The position numbers were made by a program, and so were the translations under genes. A stretch of 64,000 bases of DNA, taken from Chelativorans sp. J32 (GTDB taxonomy: Bacteria > Pseudomonadota > Alphaproteobacteria > Rhizobiales > Rhizobiaceae). Positions 52,437 through 62,092 of this stretch are shown here, piece by piece (position 1 is the stretch's first letter; each line of letters starts with the position of its first letter). Location: assembly GCF_000518985.1 (NCBI RefSeq), contig NZ_JAEQ01000008.1, positions 1 through 64,000 of the forward strand, in the 5' to 3' direction. The notes below the pieces were generated by a model. The model was given only the letters and a program-made list of their open reading frames with translations. It was not told where the DNA came from and did not search any database.

Positions 52437-53535
52437 TGAAGCCCATCGTCAATCCGATTGCTGCTGAAAGCTGCTCACCCAAAGTGCGGTTGGCCCCTTG
52501 AAGCGCGACCGCTGCATAGGCGATGCGATTGCGGTCCTCTTCCGTGCCGAACGCCGTCTCCGCCGGCGCATCCACGCCTGCGAGGGCATCCCGCGCGTGC
52601 TCCAGATCGAACAGTACCGAATCGAGAATACCCCGGCCGTTGTCGTCGAGTTCTTCGCCGAAGCCCGTCGCATTGAGCAGCTCGATCATGCCTTCCACCT
52701 GGGCGCCCACAAAGTCGAATGTGAGATCGGAACGCCAGAAAGGCGCACGGCGGCCATTGGCCTTCTCCCTACTGTCGCCGAGCGCCGGCAGAAGCTCCGC
52801 GTCGCGGGCAAATTGGAGCGAGGTGCCGAGCGCCTTCACGATCTCCACCGCCACCTCGCCCGACGAGCGGTAAAGCGCGCTGCCGGCGGAAGGCTGGGTC
52901 AAAGCGGTACTGAAGGGGGTGCCCGGCGCCCAGGCGGCCGCAGTGTCATTGGCAAGCTGAGAGAGGTTCGCGGCAATCGCCGTTCCATAGCGGCAGCGGA
53001 AATCGCCGCTTCCGGAGACGAGCGTCTCGGAGCCGGAACCGAAGAGCACGAACTCGAGCGCCGGCAATCCCTGCACCGCTACGCTCTTTTCCTTCAGTCC
53101 CGCCGGTTTGGCGGCTTGCTCATCTTCGCCGGCGAGCACGCCTTGTACCTGGCGTAAGGTTACCCCGCGAGTGTCGGGCCAGAAAAAGATGTGCTCGAAC
53201 CTGTTCTCCTGCGTGAGCGGCCCGAAACGCAGAACCGAGACCGGCCCCCAGGTTCTGACTGTTTCGGCGAAAGCGGCGCGCGCATTGTCGAGTGCCCCTT
53301 CACCGGGCGCGGAACACAGCGCCTCCGTCTTCTCCTGCAAAGCCCCGGTCGCCTCGGAAAAGGCTGAGAGATGTGGATTGGCGTAGTCTTGCGTTACACG
53401 GGTGCCGATGTCGGACGGAATGCGTGCGCCGTCTTGGGCGATTGCGGTGAGGGTCGGAAGGCAGACTGCTGCCAGCACAGATGCCAGCAGCCTGCCGCTT
53501 GTCTTACTAATGTCTGTTGCATGGCTGGCCATCAA
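52417..53535 (-). CDS. Imelysin-family protein, second copy
   Basis: 372 residues with signal peptide (LLASVLAAVCLPTLTAIA). Imelysin fold; internal segments QVQGVLAGEDEQAAKPAGL, SVAVQGLPALEFVLFGSGSE and TFDFVGAQVEGMIELLNATG. The GxHxxE motif of the family is here GLPALE: the histidine is a proline while the glutamate remains, so metal binding may differ from the first copy. Overlaps the di-haem gene by 4 bases. Confidence 0.88.
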   Translation of the reverse strand: MMASHATDISKTSGRLLASVLAAVCLPTLTAIAQDGARIPSDIGTRVTQDYANPHLSAFSEATGALQEKTEALCSAPGEGALDNARAAFAETVRTWGPVSVLRFGPLTQENRFEHIFFWPDTRGVTLRQVQGVLAGEDEQAAKPAGLKEKSVAVQGLPALEFVLFGSGSETLVSGSGDFRCRYGTAIAANLSQLANDTAAAWAPGTPFSTALTQPSAGSALYRSSGEVAVEIVKALGTSLQFARDAELLPALGDSREKANGRRAPFWRSDLTFDFVGAQVEGMIELLNATGFGEELDDNGRGILDSVLFDLEHARDALAGVDAPAETAFGTEEDRNRIAYAAVALQGANRTLGEQLSAAIGLTMGFNALDGD

Positions 53536-55043
53536 AGCGATTCCAGAAAACGGATGAGGTTCTCGCGTTCAGCCTTTTCCATTTCGACTACCTTGTTGCG
53601 TGCAGCCTCCGCTTCGCCGCCATGCCACAGGATCGCTTCCAGCAGCGTGCGCGCACGACCGTCATGCAGGTAAGTCGCCTCGCCGCTGACTGTCTTCGTC
53701 AGGCCGATCCCCCATAACGGTGGAGTGCGCCACTCCCTCCCAGTTGCTGTGCCCTCAGGTCGGTTGTCGGCGAGGCCTTCGCCCAAGTCGTGCAACAGGA
53801 GATCACTGTACGGCCAGATAAGCTGGAAGGCCAGGGACAGCACGGCCACATCGCGCCGGGTCACATATTTCGGTGTGTGGCAACCGGCGCAGCCTGCCTC
53901 ATAAAATGCTCTCTTTCCGGCAAGCACCGCCGGATGGTCCACCTCGCGGCGAGCAGGAACGGCAAGGTTGCGCGAATAGAAAGCGACGAGGTCGAGGAGG
54001 TCGCCGGGCACCTCCTGACCGCCCAGATGTGGCTGCGCACCGTGCGGCATGGTGCGGCAGGCCGACTGGGCCTGCGTGCACTCGCCCCAATGATCCGGCG
54101 CAAGAGGCGTGGAGAGGCCCATATCGTTGGAAAAGGCATCGGCTGATTGCTGCATGATGGTTGCGGCATTGCCCTTCCAGCCGAAGCGCCCAAGCTTCCA
54201 TTCCCCGTTTTCGTCGCGAACCCAGCGCGCACGGCCGGAAACACCATCGCCATCGGCATCATCGGGATCCTCGCGTGCCAGAATGTCGCCCTCGTCGATG
54301 GCCTCGATCAGCCCCAGCCCGATCATCGGCGGTGCGACGCGCGCTGAGAACATCGCGTCGGGTCTCAAAGAACCGTAACCGAGCTTGTCGATCGCGAGCA
54401 CCGGCTTGCGCAGGTGAACGGTCTCTCCCCCGCTAAGGGAGATGGGCACGTCCTCATAGGCGACGCGAACGCGCCCTTCCGCAGGCAGGCCAGCTGCCGC
54501 GAAGTCTTGCAGCTGCCCTCCGTAGACCGGGTCGCCTATAGCCGAAACATGTCCGGCCGAAATCTTCTTCTGCTCCTCTTCCGTGGGCGGCACCGAGAGC
54601 CGCACGAGAAAGGAGACCGTCTGCTCCTCCGGTCCGCTTGGTGCATGTCCCCGGCCATCCTTGATGTGGCAGGATTGGCAGGCGCGCGCATTGAAAAGCG
54701 GCCCGAGCCCGTCGGAAGCTTCAGTCGAGGATGGGGCGGTCACCCAGTCCTTGCGAAAGAGCCCGTTTCCCAAAAGAAAACGCTGCTGATCCTCGAATTT
54801 CAGATTGGCGGAAGGATGCGAAAAGATATCCGGGTTGATGTGTTTCGTGGTGGTGGCTGCGCCGGCTTGCATCTTTTCGAAGGATTCGGCCTTGCTGAAA
54901 TCCGTCGTTTCGCGCGTCACCTTTTCCACGCGCGCCCGATCGCGCGCATTCAAATCGTCGCGCGGCCTCGGTACATCCGCTTGCACCGCGAATGTGGTCA
55001 AAGCCGCGCCGGCCAGTAGGAATACCCATAAACGAGAACGCAT
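53532..55043 (-). CDS. Di-haem cytochrome c oxidoreductase of the imelysin locus
   Basis: 503 residues, signal peptide (LWVFLLAGAALTTFAVQA), and two c-type haem sites: ACQSCHIKDGRGHAP (CxxCH, about 120) and GCAGCHTPKYV (CxxCH, about 385). It belongs to the DHOR (thiol oxidoreductase-like) family that regularly sits beside imelysins. It probably works in periplasmic electron transfer for iron uptake. Separated from the first imelysin gene by 31 bases. Confidence 0.92.
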   Translation of the reverse strand: MRSRLWVFLLAGAALTTFAVQADVPRPRDDLNARDRARVEKVTRETTDFSKAESFEKMQAGAATTTKHINPDIFSHPSANLKFEDQQRFLLGNGLFRKDWVTAPSSTEASDGLGPLFNARACQSCHIKDGRGHAPSGPEEQTVSFLVRLSVPPTEEEQKKISAGHVSAIGDPVYGGQLQDFAAAGLPAEGRVRVAYEDVPISLSGGETVHLRKPVLAIDKLGYGSLRPDAMFSARVAPPMIGLGLIEAIDEGDILAREDPDDADGDGVSGRARWVRDENGEWKLGRFGWKGNAATIMQQSADAFSNDMGLSTPLAPDHWGECTQAQSACRTMPHGAQPHLGGQEVPGDLLDLVAFYSRNLAVPARREVDHPAVLAGKRAFYEAGCAGCHTPKYVTRRDVAVLSLAFQLIWPYSDLLLHDLGEGLADNRPEGTATGREWRTPPLWGIGLTKTVSGEATYLHDGRARTLLEAILWHGGEAEAARNKVVEMEKAERENLIRFLESL

Positions 55044-55074
55044 CAGGCCATCCAGGCCCCTCGGCCGAGACGTT

Positions 55075-56340
55075 TTACTGAAAAACCGCGTCGGGATTAT
55101 CGAGGCTGTCGGATCCTTCGATGGAGACGCCAGAAACGCCGAGGGCCGCGATCACCCGTTCTAGGGAGCGCGTCTGGTCGACCAGACCGTCGATGACCGC
55201 CTGTACGGCGGCATTCCCTTCCGCATTGCCCTCGCCAATCATCTGATCGTAGGCCTCGATCGTCTCGGCACGAGATTTCAGAGCCTTTGCGGCTTCATAA
55301 GTTGCGTCCAGCTTGGCTTCCATCTCGTCCGCCAGCACCGGATCCTTGTCGCGGACGAGTGCTGCCAGGCTTGGGCCCTCTATCGTGCGGCCATCTATGC
55401 GGTCGTACTTGCCGAAATAGACGTTTCGAATTCCTTGCACGTCATAGAAGTGGCTGTTGTGCGTGTTGTCGGAGAAGCAATCATGCTCCTCCTCCGGATC
55501 ATTGAGCAGGAGCCCGAGCTTCATACGCTCACCGGCGAGTTCGCCATAGGAAAGCGAACCAAGCCCCGTCAGCATGGATGTGAGGCCGGCATTTGGATCG
55601 CTTTGGGTGAGCGCGTTGCGTGCCGCGCCCCCTCCCGACCAATTCGATACCATCTCTTCAAGATCGGAAATGAGGAGGTCGGTAGCAGCCGTGAGATATT
55701 GGGCACGGCGGTCACAGTGGCCCCCAGTGCAGCTGGCGGGGTCGAAGTCGGTGTAAGGACGATCGCCTGCGCCAGGGTTGGTGCCGTTGAGGTCCTGCCC
55801 CCAAAGGAGGAACTCGATCGCGTGATAGCCGGTTGCGACATTTGCCTCTATCCCCCCCACCTCATGCAGCGATCGGAGGAGCTCGGGGGTGATTCGGGAA
55901 GTGTCAATCGTCTCGCCTCCAACGCTCAGCTTGTCATTCGCAATGACGTTGATGGCGTAGAAGGCGTTGATGTCGGACTCCGTCCCGTAACCTGCATCGA
56001 CATAGTCAATGAGGCCTTCGTCCAGCGGCCACGCGTTTACACGGCCCTCCCACTCGTCCACGATGGGATTGCCAAACCGGAACGCCTCCGTCTGCTGATA
56101 AGGTACGCGGGCGGCCAGCCATGCTTGCCGCGCGGCGGCGAGTGTCTCTTCCGAAGGTTTGTCGATGAGCGCGCTGACGGCGCTCTGAAGGGACCGGGCC
56201 GTCTCCAGGCTGTCTTCATAACCGGCCAGCGCGATATCCGCATAGTTGACGAGAACCGCCGACGGTTCCTGGGCATGGGCAAAAGAGGCGCCTACCGCCG
56301 CCATGGCGAGGGCAACAGGAAACTTCATCGAAATCCTCAT
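55075..56340 (-). CDS. Imelysin-family (IrpA-like) protein
   Basis: 421 residues with signal peptide (FPVALAMAAVGASFAHA). The imelysin signature GxHxxE is intact in ATGYHAIEFLLWG, and FRFGNPIVDEWEGRVNAWPLDEGLIDYVD and CFSDNTHNSHFYD are typical IrpA regions. Imelysins are periplasmic or outer-membrane iron-regulated proteins implicated in iron acquisition. First gene of the operon. Upstream a candidate -35 TTGATT is seen on the minus strand about 45-60 bases before the start; I could not assign a clear Irr or RirA box. Confidence 0.92.
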   Translation of the reverse strand: MRISMKFPVALAMAAVGASFAHAQEPSAVLVNYADIALAGYEDSLETARSLQSAVSALIDKPSEETLAAARQAWLAARVPYQQTEAFRFGNPIVDEWEGRVNAWPLDEGLIDYVDAGYGTESDINAFYAINVIANDKLSVGGETIDTSRITPELLRSLHEVGGIEANVATGYHAIEFLLWGQDLNGTNPGAGDRPYTDFDPASCTGGHCDRRAQYLTAATDLLISDLEEMVSNWSGGGAARNALTQSDPNAGLTSMLTGLGSLSYGELAGERMKLGLLLNDPEEEHDCFSDNTHNSHFYDVQGIRNVYFGKYDRIDGRTIEGPSLAALVRDKDPVLADEMEAKLDATYEAAKALKSRAETIEAYDQMIGEGNAEGNAAVQAVIDGLVDQTRSLERVIAALGVSGVSIEGSDSLDNPDAVFQ

Positions 56341-56531
56341 CTACAACCGGGGCGAGAAAGCGCTGTAGCCTATCCGAGAATAGTGGAGCAAATCAATCCT
56401 GTTTTCTCCGCTCGCGAGTCTCGGGACCGCGGGGCTTTGGACCCGACGATCCCTTGACGAGCAGACGGCCACGTCGATATCGCCGTTCGGGCAGACGCTG
56501 GATCTGCTCAGCATCGCGACAGGATGACATC

Positions 56532-57053
56532 ATGAATTCAGAAGAGATTTTCGCCACGCTTGCCGCGTTCAGCCAGACCATGGCTGCCGAGACCATTGCC
56601 GGGCAGAGTCCTTGGCCCGCACTCCAAGCGCTTGCGCAGCGCATCGTTGGAGCGAAACTCTTCACCATCTTGAAAACGGACCTCGATGCGGGTGTCTCCC
56701 GGCGCCTCTATACCAATATGCCGGACGCCTATCCCGTCTCGGGAACCAAGCCGTTGACGGTGACGCCCTGGTTCGAGCAGGTAATCGCCAGAAAACAGAT
56801 GTTTGTGATGAATACCAATGAGGAGATCGCGCAGCATTTCTTCGATCACGAACTGATCATCTCGCTTGGCTGCGGCTCATGCGTGAACATGCCGGTCGCC
56901 GTCCGGGGACGCATTCTCGGGACGGTCAACATGCTCAACGAGGAGCATTATTTCACCGAGGAAAGGGTCGCTCTCGTGGAGCATCTGCGAATACCGGCAA
57001 TGGTTGCCTTCCTCGCCCACGAAGGCGAGGCCGACGAAGGCAGCAGTTTCTAA
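56532..57053 (+). CDS. GAF-domain protein
   Basis: 173 residues comprising one GAF domain: QRIVGAKLFTILKTDLDAG, YPVSGTKPLTVTPWFEQVI and CVNMPVAVRGRILGTVNMLNEEHYFTEERVALVEHL. Stand-alone GAF proteins bind small ligands or signals. The ATG at 56532 has AGGA 8 bases upstream. Convergent and overlapping by four bases with the following gene's end. Function unknown. Confidence 0.85.
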   Translation: MNSEEIFATLAAFSQTMAAETIAGQSPWPALQALAQRIVGAKLFTILKTDLDAGVSRRLYTNMPDAYPVSGTKPLTVTPWFEQVIARKQMFVMNTNEEIAQHFFDHELIISLGCGSCVNMPVAVRGRILGTVNMLNEEHYFTEERVALVEHLRIPAMVAFLAHEGEADEGSSF

Positions 57054-58216
57054 TTCACGACCGCATCCAGCACATCGAGCGGGGTGGTGATGACGATGTC
57101 TGCCGCTGCCCCGATCGTCTGGCCGATGCTGCCGGCGAGCGAATTGATACGGCGAACCAGTTCCTCGTCGGCGGAGGCCGGCTCCTCCGCACCAACGAGC
57201 CCTTCACCCAACAGCCGCACGAGCAGCGGGTTTTCGGCAAATTTCGTGTGATTGAGACGGTCGGGAGAGGAGACGTCGGTCACGTCTATGACGATGACTC
57301 CGTATTGCGCAAGCTGCGCGGCGTCGATGGCCCCACCCACGCGAGCACGGTTGCCGGCGATTATCCTCGACAAATCCAGCGCCCGGTCGTTGCGGGACGT
57401 GAAAATGAAAAAATGGCGATCCGGCACACCGTAACGGCGCATCTGGCTCTTGAACACATCGACGTCGATGTCCGGCGACGCGAGCACCACGTCGGCGAGT
57501 TTTCCCCCAAGATCGCGATCGCCGGTGATGGCCAGTTGCCGCAACGCCTCCATGGTCACCCAATTCCCCATGGAATGGGCGACGATGTCGATGCGCTGTG
57601 CGCCCGACCGTGAGACGAGCCTGAGCAGGTGTTCGAGGGCGTCCCGGCTCGCGGTGGCGCTGTTGTTATCGTAGATATAATCCACGATCCGCGCGGCCGA
57701 GGGCCATGAGAACAGGATGAGCGTACCGTCATAACCGGCGTCATGGGCGATCTGCGCCATTCTGTAGACAGCGTTGTCAAACCCGGTGTTGAAGCCGTGG
57801 ATGAAGACGAGCGCGCGGCCCCCATGCCTCTCAATGCTCTCATGGAGCGCCCTGCTATAGGCTTGCTCGTCGCGATAGATCCCGAGCCGGCGCGCCGCGA
57901 AATAGCGAGCCGGGTCTGCTACTTCGGGAGAGGGAGAGCGCTCGAGCCTGCCGGTCTGGTGGGTTGCAGGCACGGAAACATCTGCGAAGGCGTAGGTGGT
58001 GGCCGGGGAGCGATCGCCGGAGAAGATCACACCTGGAGCGGCTGTTTCCGCGCGCGTGGTCGCAACGAAGATGCGGTACTCTCCTGCGACTTGGGCCGAT
58101 GTGGCCGGCGCGATGGTGCGCGCAAGCAAGCGATGGCGCTCTGGATTGGCGCAGCCGGCAATGATCAGGAGGAGCAACAACGTAAACGACTGCGCGACGA
58201 CGGAAGGGAGGTGCAT
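57050..58216 (-). CDS. Alpha/beta-hydrolase lipoprotein (DUF900 family)
   Basis: 388 residues with lipoprotein signal (QSFTLLLLLIIAGCAN). The alpha/beta-hydrolase domain of the DUF900 family has GRALVFIHGFNTGFDNAVYR (oxyanion region), the nucleophile Ser in IVAHSMGNWVTMEAL, the acidic residue in VLASPDIDVDVF and a late His in DRLNHTKF. Probable envelope esterase or lipase of unknown substrate. It stands alone. Confidence 0.9.
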   Translation of the reverse strand: MHLPSVVAQSFTLLLLLIIAGCANPERHRLLARTIAPATSAQVAGEYRIFVATTRAETAAPGVIFSGDRSPATTYAFADVSVPATHQTGRLERSPSPEVADPARYFAARRLGIYRDEQAYSRALHESIERHGGRALVFIHGFNTGFDNAVYRMAQIAHDAGYDGTLILFSWPSAARIVDYIYDNNSATASRDALEHLLRLVSRSGAQRIDIVAHSMGNWVTMEALRQLAITGDRDLGGKLADVVLASPDIDVDVFKSQMRRYGVPDRHFFIFTSRNDRALDLSRIIAGNRARVGGAIDAAQLAQYGVIVIDVTDVSSPDRLNHTKFAENPLLVRLLGEGLVGAEEPASADEELVRRINSLAGSIGQTIGAAADIVITTPLDVLDAVVN

Positions 58217-58342
58217 ATTCGACTGGCGCCCGTGATTTTCATCCGGACGATATTCTATCCGGAAGGTGATGCAAGCCCCGACACGAGGGAAATCCTTGCT
58301 GCTGGTAAATCAAGCGGTAGGACAGCGCAATCCGTTACTGTC

Positions 58343-58801
58343 TCAATATTCTAGCATCTCGGCCAAACGTTGAAGAAATGGTTGCTGGCCGACGATGATC
58401 CTCGCGCGAGCCTCGCCAAGGCTGAACCATGCCGCGCGATCGATTTCGGGAAAGCTTTGCCGACGGCCGCTGCGGGGCGGCCAAATCATCTCGAACGTGT
58501 TGCTCTTCAGTGTTACGGGATCGAAATCAGCTTCCATTGCGAAGGCGATGACATGCTTGCCGCCCGCCTGACGGATTTCGCCTAAAGGCGCCAACTCTCC
58601 TTCGATGGACCAGCCCGTCTCTTCCATGAATTCGCGGCGCGCCGCGGCTTCGGCAGCTTCGTCTTCCAGATATTCTCCCTTGACGATCGACCAGGCCCCT
58701 TCGTCCCGTTTGCGCCAGAACGGACCTCCCGGATGCGCGAGCAGGACTTCCAGCTCACCCGAATGCCGCCGGAAGGGTAGGATGCCTGCACTGCGCCGCA
58801 T
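58343..58801 (-). CDS. NUDIX hydrolase
   Basis: 152 residues. The Nudix box G-x5-E-x7-R-E-x2-E-E-x-G is seen in GEYLEDEAAEAAARREFMEE-TG (residues ~42-64). N-terminal SAGILPFRRHSGELEVLLAHPGGPFW resembles the YfcD/MutT-like group of unassigned pyrophosphohydrolases. Cytoplasmic housekeeping or detoxification of nucleotide derivatives is likely. Confidence 0.92.
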   Translation of the reverse strand: MRRSAGILPFRRHSGELEVLLAHPGGPFWRKRDEGAWSIVKGEYLEDEAAEAAARREFMEETGWSIEGELAPLGEIRQAGGKHVIAFAMEADFDPVTLKSNTFEMIWPPRSGRRQSFPEIDRAAWFSLGEARARIIVGQQPFLQRLAEMLEY

Positions 58802-58951
58802 CGTGAGATTTTCTCCTTCCCATCCGTATCAGTTTACATTCCCCAAGCGGTTTCAGCCAATGCAGAAAATCCCGATCCCGCTTTTAGCGCTGGTTTAAGA
58901 CATCGAAACGCACGCTTGCAGGCGCATTTTATTTATATATGGAGTTTTATT

Positions 58952-59449
58952 ATGAATAAGGACTATTTTTTACCTTATATTGCGCTGGTTGTCTTCTTGA
59001 TCGTTTGCTTCAGCTTTTTTGTACCGAAATTTGCCAATAGTAATCGCCTGGAAAAAGGAGCCGATGGGAAGGATTCCAGGGACCTTGACCTTCTCAAGCT
59101 CGAATTGGTGGGAGATAGTATAGACATAAATTATAGGTATGAGGGTGATGATCGTAGAACAAACCCTGACAAGGGCTTTCTAATACAGCATTTTCAGAAT
59201 GGAATGTTTCGACTATTCGAGGACGGGAAAGTAACGTACGGAGTTTATTATTTTGAGGGAGATCCGGAGTTGGGGGATAAATTTTCCGGATATTATATGA
59301 CGATACCGTCAAAATATGCAGATGATGTCGTTATCTATATGAATATCGGCTACGACAATGATGATGGTGTATTCAGGAAGGACGAGCGCATTTTCAATAG
59401 ATCGAAGACCGTTCGGGAAGGAATGTTCAACTTCATTACGCCTAAGTAG
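58952..59449 (+). CDS. AT-rich membrane-anchored protein of unknown function
   Basis: 165 residues from the ATG at 58952, with GGAG seven bases before it. One N-terminal helix (LPYIALVVFLIVCFSFFV) then a soluble domain with many Asp, Tyr and Phe (SIDINYRYEGDD, FRLFEDGKVTYGVYYFEGD, KYADDVVIYMNIGYDNDDG). Its codons are AT-rich (AAT, TTT, ATA) in sharp contrast to neighbours, which suggests recent acquisition. No family recognised. Confidence 0.7.
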   Translation: MNKDYFLPYIALVVFLIVCFSFFVPKFANSNRLEKGADGKDSRDLDLLKLELVGDSIDINYRYEGDDRRTNPDKGFLIQHFQNGMFRLFEDGKVTYGVYYFEGDPELGDKFSGYYMTIPSKYADDVVIYMNIGYDNDDGVFRKDERIFNRSKTVREGMFNFITPK

Positions 59450-59560
59450 GCTGGTTGGAATTTCCCGGCAATCTAAACGCCGCGGTCGGTCCGCTATCGT
59501 TGAGATTCAGACCGGGCGGAGCTTCTAGTTCCTGCTGGCCCGCAGGAAGAGACCGCCGAT

Positions 59561-60562
59561 TCAGCTCAATCCGGCTCTTGCGCGTTTGCGCGAGGCGATA
59601 AAATTGGCGAGCTGGTCCTCCGGCGTTCCGACTGTCCGGATGAGAAGGCCGCGTGCGGACAGTTCCAGCTTCTCGCGCCATGTCAGTGCATCGCCCACCC
59701 GCACCGGGATCAGCGCTTTCACGAGAGCCTGCGCCCGATCGCGTCGGTCGTGGCGGAAGCGGTCCGTGTCTAGGAACGCGCGGCGGCGGTTTTCCCCCGC
59801 AAGCTGCCAGGCTTCCCGCTGCAGCATTTGGATGCCTCGTTTCAGATTCAGTTCGCGACGGAGATAGGACGCCCTGTCGCCCAGGTCGCGCGTGGTCTGC
59901 GTGCCGTTCTGCGCCCAGACTGCCAGCGGCTTCATCGCCACATAGATGTCATCGATGATGGTGAAGGTGCGCAGATATTCCTGAAGCGTGACGTTGCAGG
60001 GATAGCCGATCTCGAGGTCGCTCTTTGCCGACCTCGACCAGAAGAGGCCGCCATTGGATACGCCGATTCCCGGAATGAGCGACATGCGGAAGAGGTCCGG
60101 TTCGTAGCGCCCTTCTGTCAGGCGGCGATCCAGGATGCCGAAGTCGCTTAGTCGTGCATCCGATGTGCCGCTTGCGTACTCCATGAATTGGTTGCGCAGG
60201 ATGACGGTGACGCCCTCACGCGCGCAGAGCGCGATGTTCTCTTCCATGAACCCGGGCAGGATGAAATTATCGTCTTCCGCGACGCAGAAATAATCGGCAT
60301 CGCGCGGGTTATCACGAGAAAAGCACTGGTCGATATTGCAGGAGGCAAATCTCTGCGGCCGGTTGTGGTTGTAGAAGATCCGCGGATCGCCAAGCTCCTC
60401 GCAGACCGTCTTGGCCGAGCCCTCGGGATCATCGTCATAAACGTCGCACACCCAGTTCTGCCAGGTCTGCTGCTGCAGGGATTCCAGACAGCGCCGCAGA
60501 GCATCGGGCCGCTTATAGGTCGGTGTCCGGACCTGGACGAGTGCGGTTTGCTGATTGGGCAT
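59561..60562 (-). CDS. Family 2 glycosyltransferase
   Basis: 333 residues. GT-A fold: QVRTPTYKRPDALRRCLESLQQQTW opens the nucleotide-sugar domain; CVAEDDNFILPGFMEENIALC has the DxD-like metal motif EDD. The C-terminal half is helical. It lies 12 bases after the previous gene, so the two are co-transcribed. Part of the exopolysaccharide locus; the added sugar is unknown. Confidence 0.88.
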   Translation of the reverse strand: MPNQQTALVQVRTPTYKRPDALRRCLESLQQQTWQNWVCDVYDDDPEGSAKTVCEELGDPRIFYNHNRPQRFASCNIDQCFSRDNPRDADYFCVAEDDNFILPGFMEENIALCAREGVTVILRNQFMEYASGTSDARLSDFGILDRRLTEGRYEPDLFRMSLIPGIGVSNGGLFWSRSAKSDLEIGYPCNVTLQEYLRTFTIIDDIYVAMKPLAVWAQNGTQTTRDLGDRASYLRRELNLKRGIQMLQREAWQLAGENRRRAFLDTDRFRHDRRDRAQALVKALIPVRVGDALTWREKLELSARGLLIRTVGTPEDQLANFIASRKRARAGLS

Positions 60563-60574
60563 CGGCCGTCTCCG

Positions 60575-62092
60575 CTACGATTGGGATTCTGTTTCAGGCG
60601 CCTCCGCAACCCGGCTGATCGCCGGTTGCGGTGCCGGGCGGGGTGCTGGTGATATGAGAAGGTATCCTGGGCAAAAAGGTTGCCCCAGGCCCTCCAGGTT
60701 CGATCCAAGTGCCGTCTGAGCAGCTATGATCCGGCTTCCCTCCGGAGCCGGCCAGTGGCAGGCCCTGCGAAGCTCTTTCGCGTCGTCGAGGATGGTGGCC
60801 AGAATCCGCTTGCGCGGCAAGAAGCCCGCTGCGTTCAGCCCCGCAAGACCATGGCAGACGATCTCGAGATTGGCTTCCATGCTCATCGCCGCAAGCCTAA
60901 GAAGATTCCCGCGCTCCTGCTGGCCAGCAGGCCTTCGCTCGGCCGGAGGCCTGTAGGATGCTACCGGAACAAGTTCTATGTCTCCAACACCAAGGGCGTC
61001 GTGAAGGGCGTTTACGTCGTTCGACCGGCAGGTTTGGTCGTGAAGTGCAATGATCCGCCGAGCGCGCGGTGCGGAAGGCCGCTTGTTCATGCGCGACTGA
61101 AGGTTCTCGACGACCGACCGCGCGAGCGGCCGGATAAGTCCCAGATCGGAAATCAGGAGGCCGAGCGCCTTTGCCGCCCGGCGCTCCTTGAGCGAAACGA
61201 CGAGGCGTTCGAAGGACAGCGACGACCGCAGTGCCGCCATCCGCTTGTCGAGCAGCTGCTCAATCTCGGGAGAGAAGCTGCCCTGCGCTGCCGCCAATCT
61301 CTGTTGATTGGTGATCATGGCGAGAACCGTGCTTTCAGAAAGCCGGTGTGAGATGGAATGTGCATGCCGCCGATAAAGATAGAGCGGATCCGGCAAGATG
61401 TAGAACTGCGCTCCGGCAAGCAGGAAGCGCAGGAGGAAATCATAATCCTCGCCGATGCGCACCGCTTCGTCGTAGCGAAGCCTTGCAAGCCTTGCTCGCC
61501 TGAAAAGAGGCTTCACATATCCGAGCGGGGGCAGACCGTTTCCGGAGGTGTTGCTGCGGATGAAATCCGCGGGTGTTATCCGCCGAGGCTCCGCGGAAGT
61601 AGTCTCGCCCAGCAGCGTAGGGCCGGCACCGACATCGGAGAAGAAGAGGAGATCGTCGGCGATACCGTCGGCTCCCAGCGCGTCGGCGGCTGCAATCATG
61701 GTCTCGAGGCGTTCGGGATGGATGACGTCGTCGGAATCCACAATGGCGATCCACTCGCCACGGGCCGCTTCCAAAGCCCTGTTGCGCGCTGCAGCCGGGC
61801 CGCCATTTTCCTCGTTTGCAATTAGCCTCACACGGGAATCCCGTGCCATGTACTGGCGCACGATCTCGACACTGCTGTCAGGGGAGGCATCGTCGGAAAC
61901 GATCACTTCCAGGCTGTGCACGGTTTGTGTGAGCACCGAGTCGAGAGCTGCGGGGAGGTGGGCGGCGCCACGGAAATTCGCCATCAGAACCGAGACCAGT
62001 GGCTCGCTCCCGGCTATCGTCGCGTTTTCGCCCGCTGTCGCCTTGTCGAAACGTTCGTGGCGTATCGAAGCGATATCCGGCGACGTCTTCAT
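60575..62092 (-). CDS. Family 2 glycosyltransferase (ExoO-like N-terminal domain)
   Basis: 505 residues. The N-terminal GT-A domain has VSVLMANFRGAAHLPAALDSVLTQT, NGGPAAARNRALEAARGEWIAIVDSDDVIHPERLE (DxD motif SDD) typical of exopolysaccharide GT2 enzymes such as succinoglycan ExoO. A further ~200 residues after about residue 300 have no family I recognise. First gene of the minus-strand pair, divergent from exoK. Confidence 0.88.
   Translation of the reverse strand: MKTSPDIASIRHERFDKATAGENATIAGSEPLVSVLMANFRGAAHLPAALDSVLTQTVHSLEVIVSDDASPDSSVEIVRQYMARDSRVRLIANEENGGPAAARNRALEAARGEWIAIVDSDDVIHPERLETMIAAADALGADGIADDLLFFSDVGAGPTLLGETTSAEPRRITPADFIRSNTSGNGLPPLGYVKPLFRRARLARLRYDEAVRIGEDYDFLLRFLLAGAQFYILPDPLYLYRRHAHSISHRLSESTVLAMITNQQRLAAAQGSFSPEIEQLLDKRMAALRSSLSFERLVVSLKERRAAKALGLLISDLGLIRPLARSVVENLQSRMNKRPSAPRARRIIALHDQTCRSNDVNALHDALGVGDIELVPVASYRPPAERRPAGQQERGNLLRLAAMSMEANLEIVCHGLAGLNAAGFLPRKRILATILDDAKELRRACHWPAPEGSRIIAAQTALGSNLEGLGQPFCPGYLLISPAPRPAPQPAISRVAEAPETESQS

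Noticed and set aside
56341-56420. Possible Irr or RirA box upstream of the imelysin operon
   Set aside because: I looked for TGA-N9-TCA and the TTTAGAA-type inverted repeats and found no acceptable match; only a weak -35-like TTGATT.
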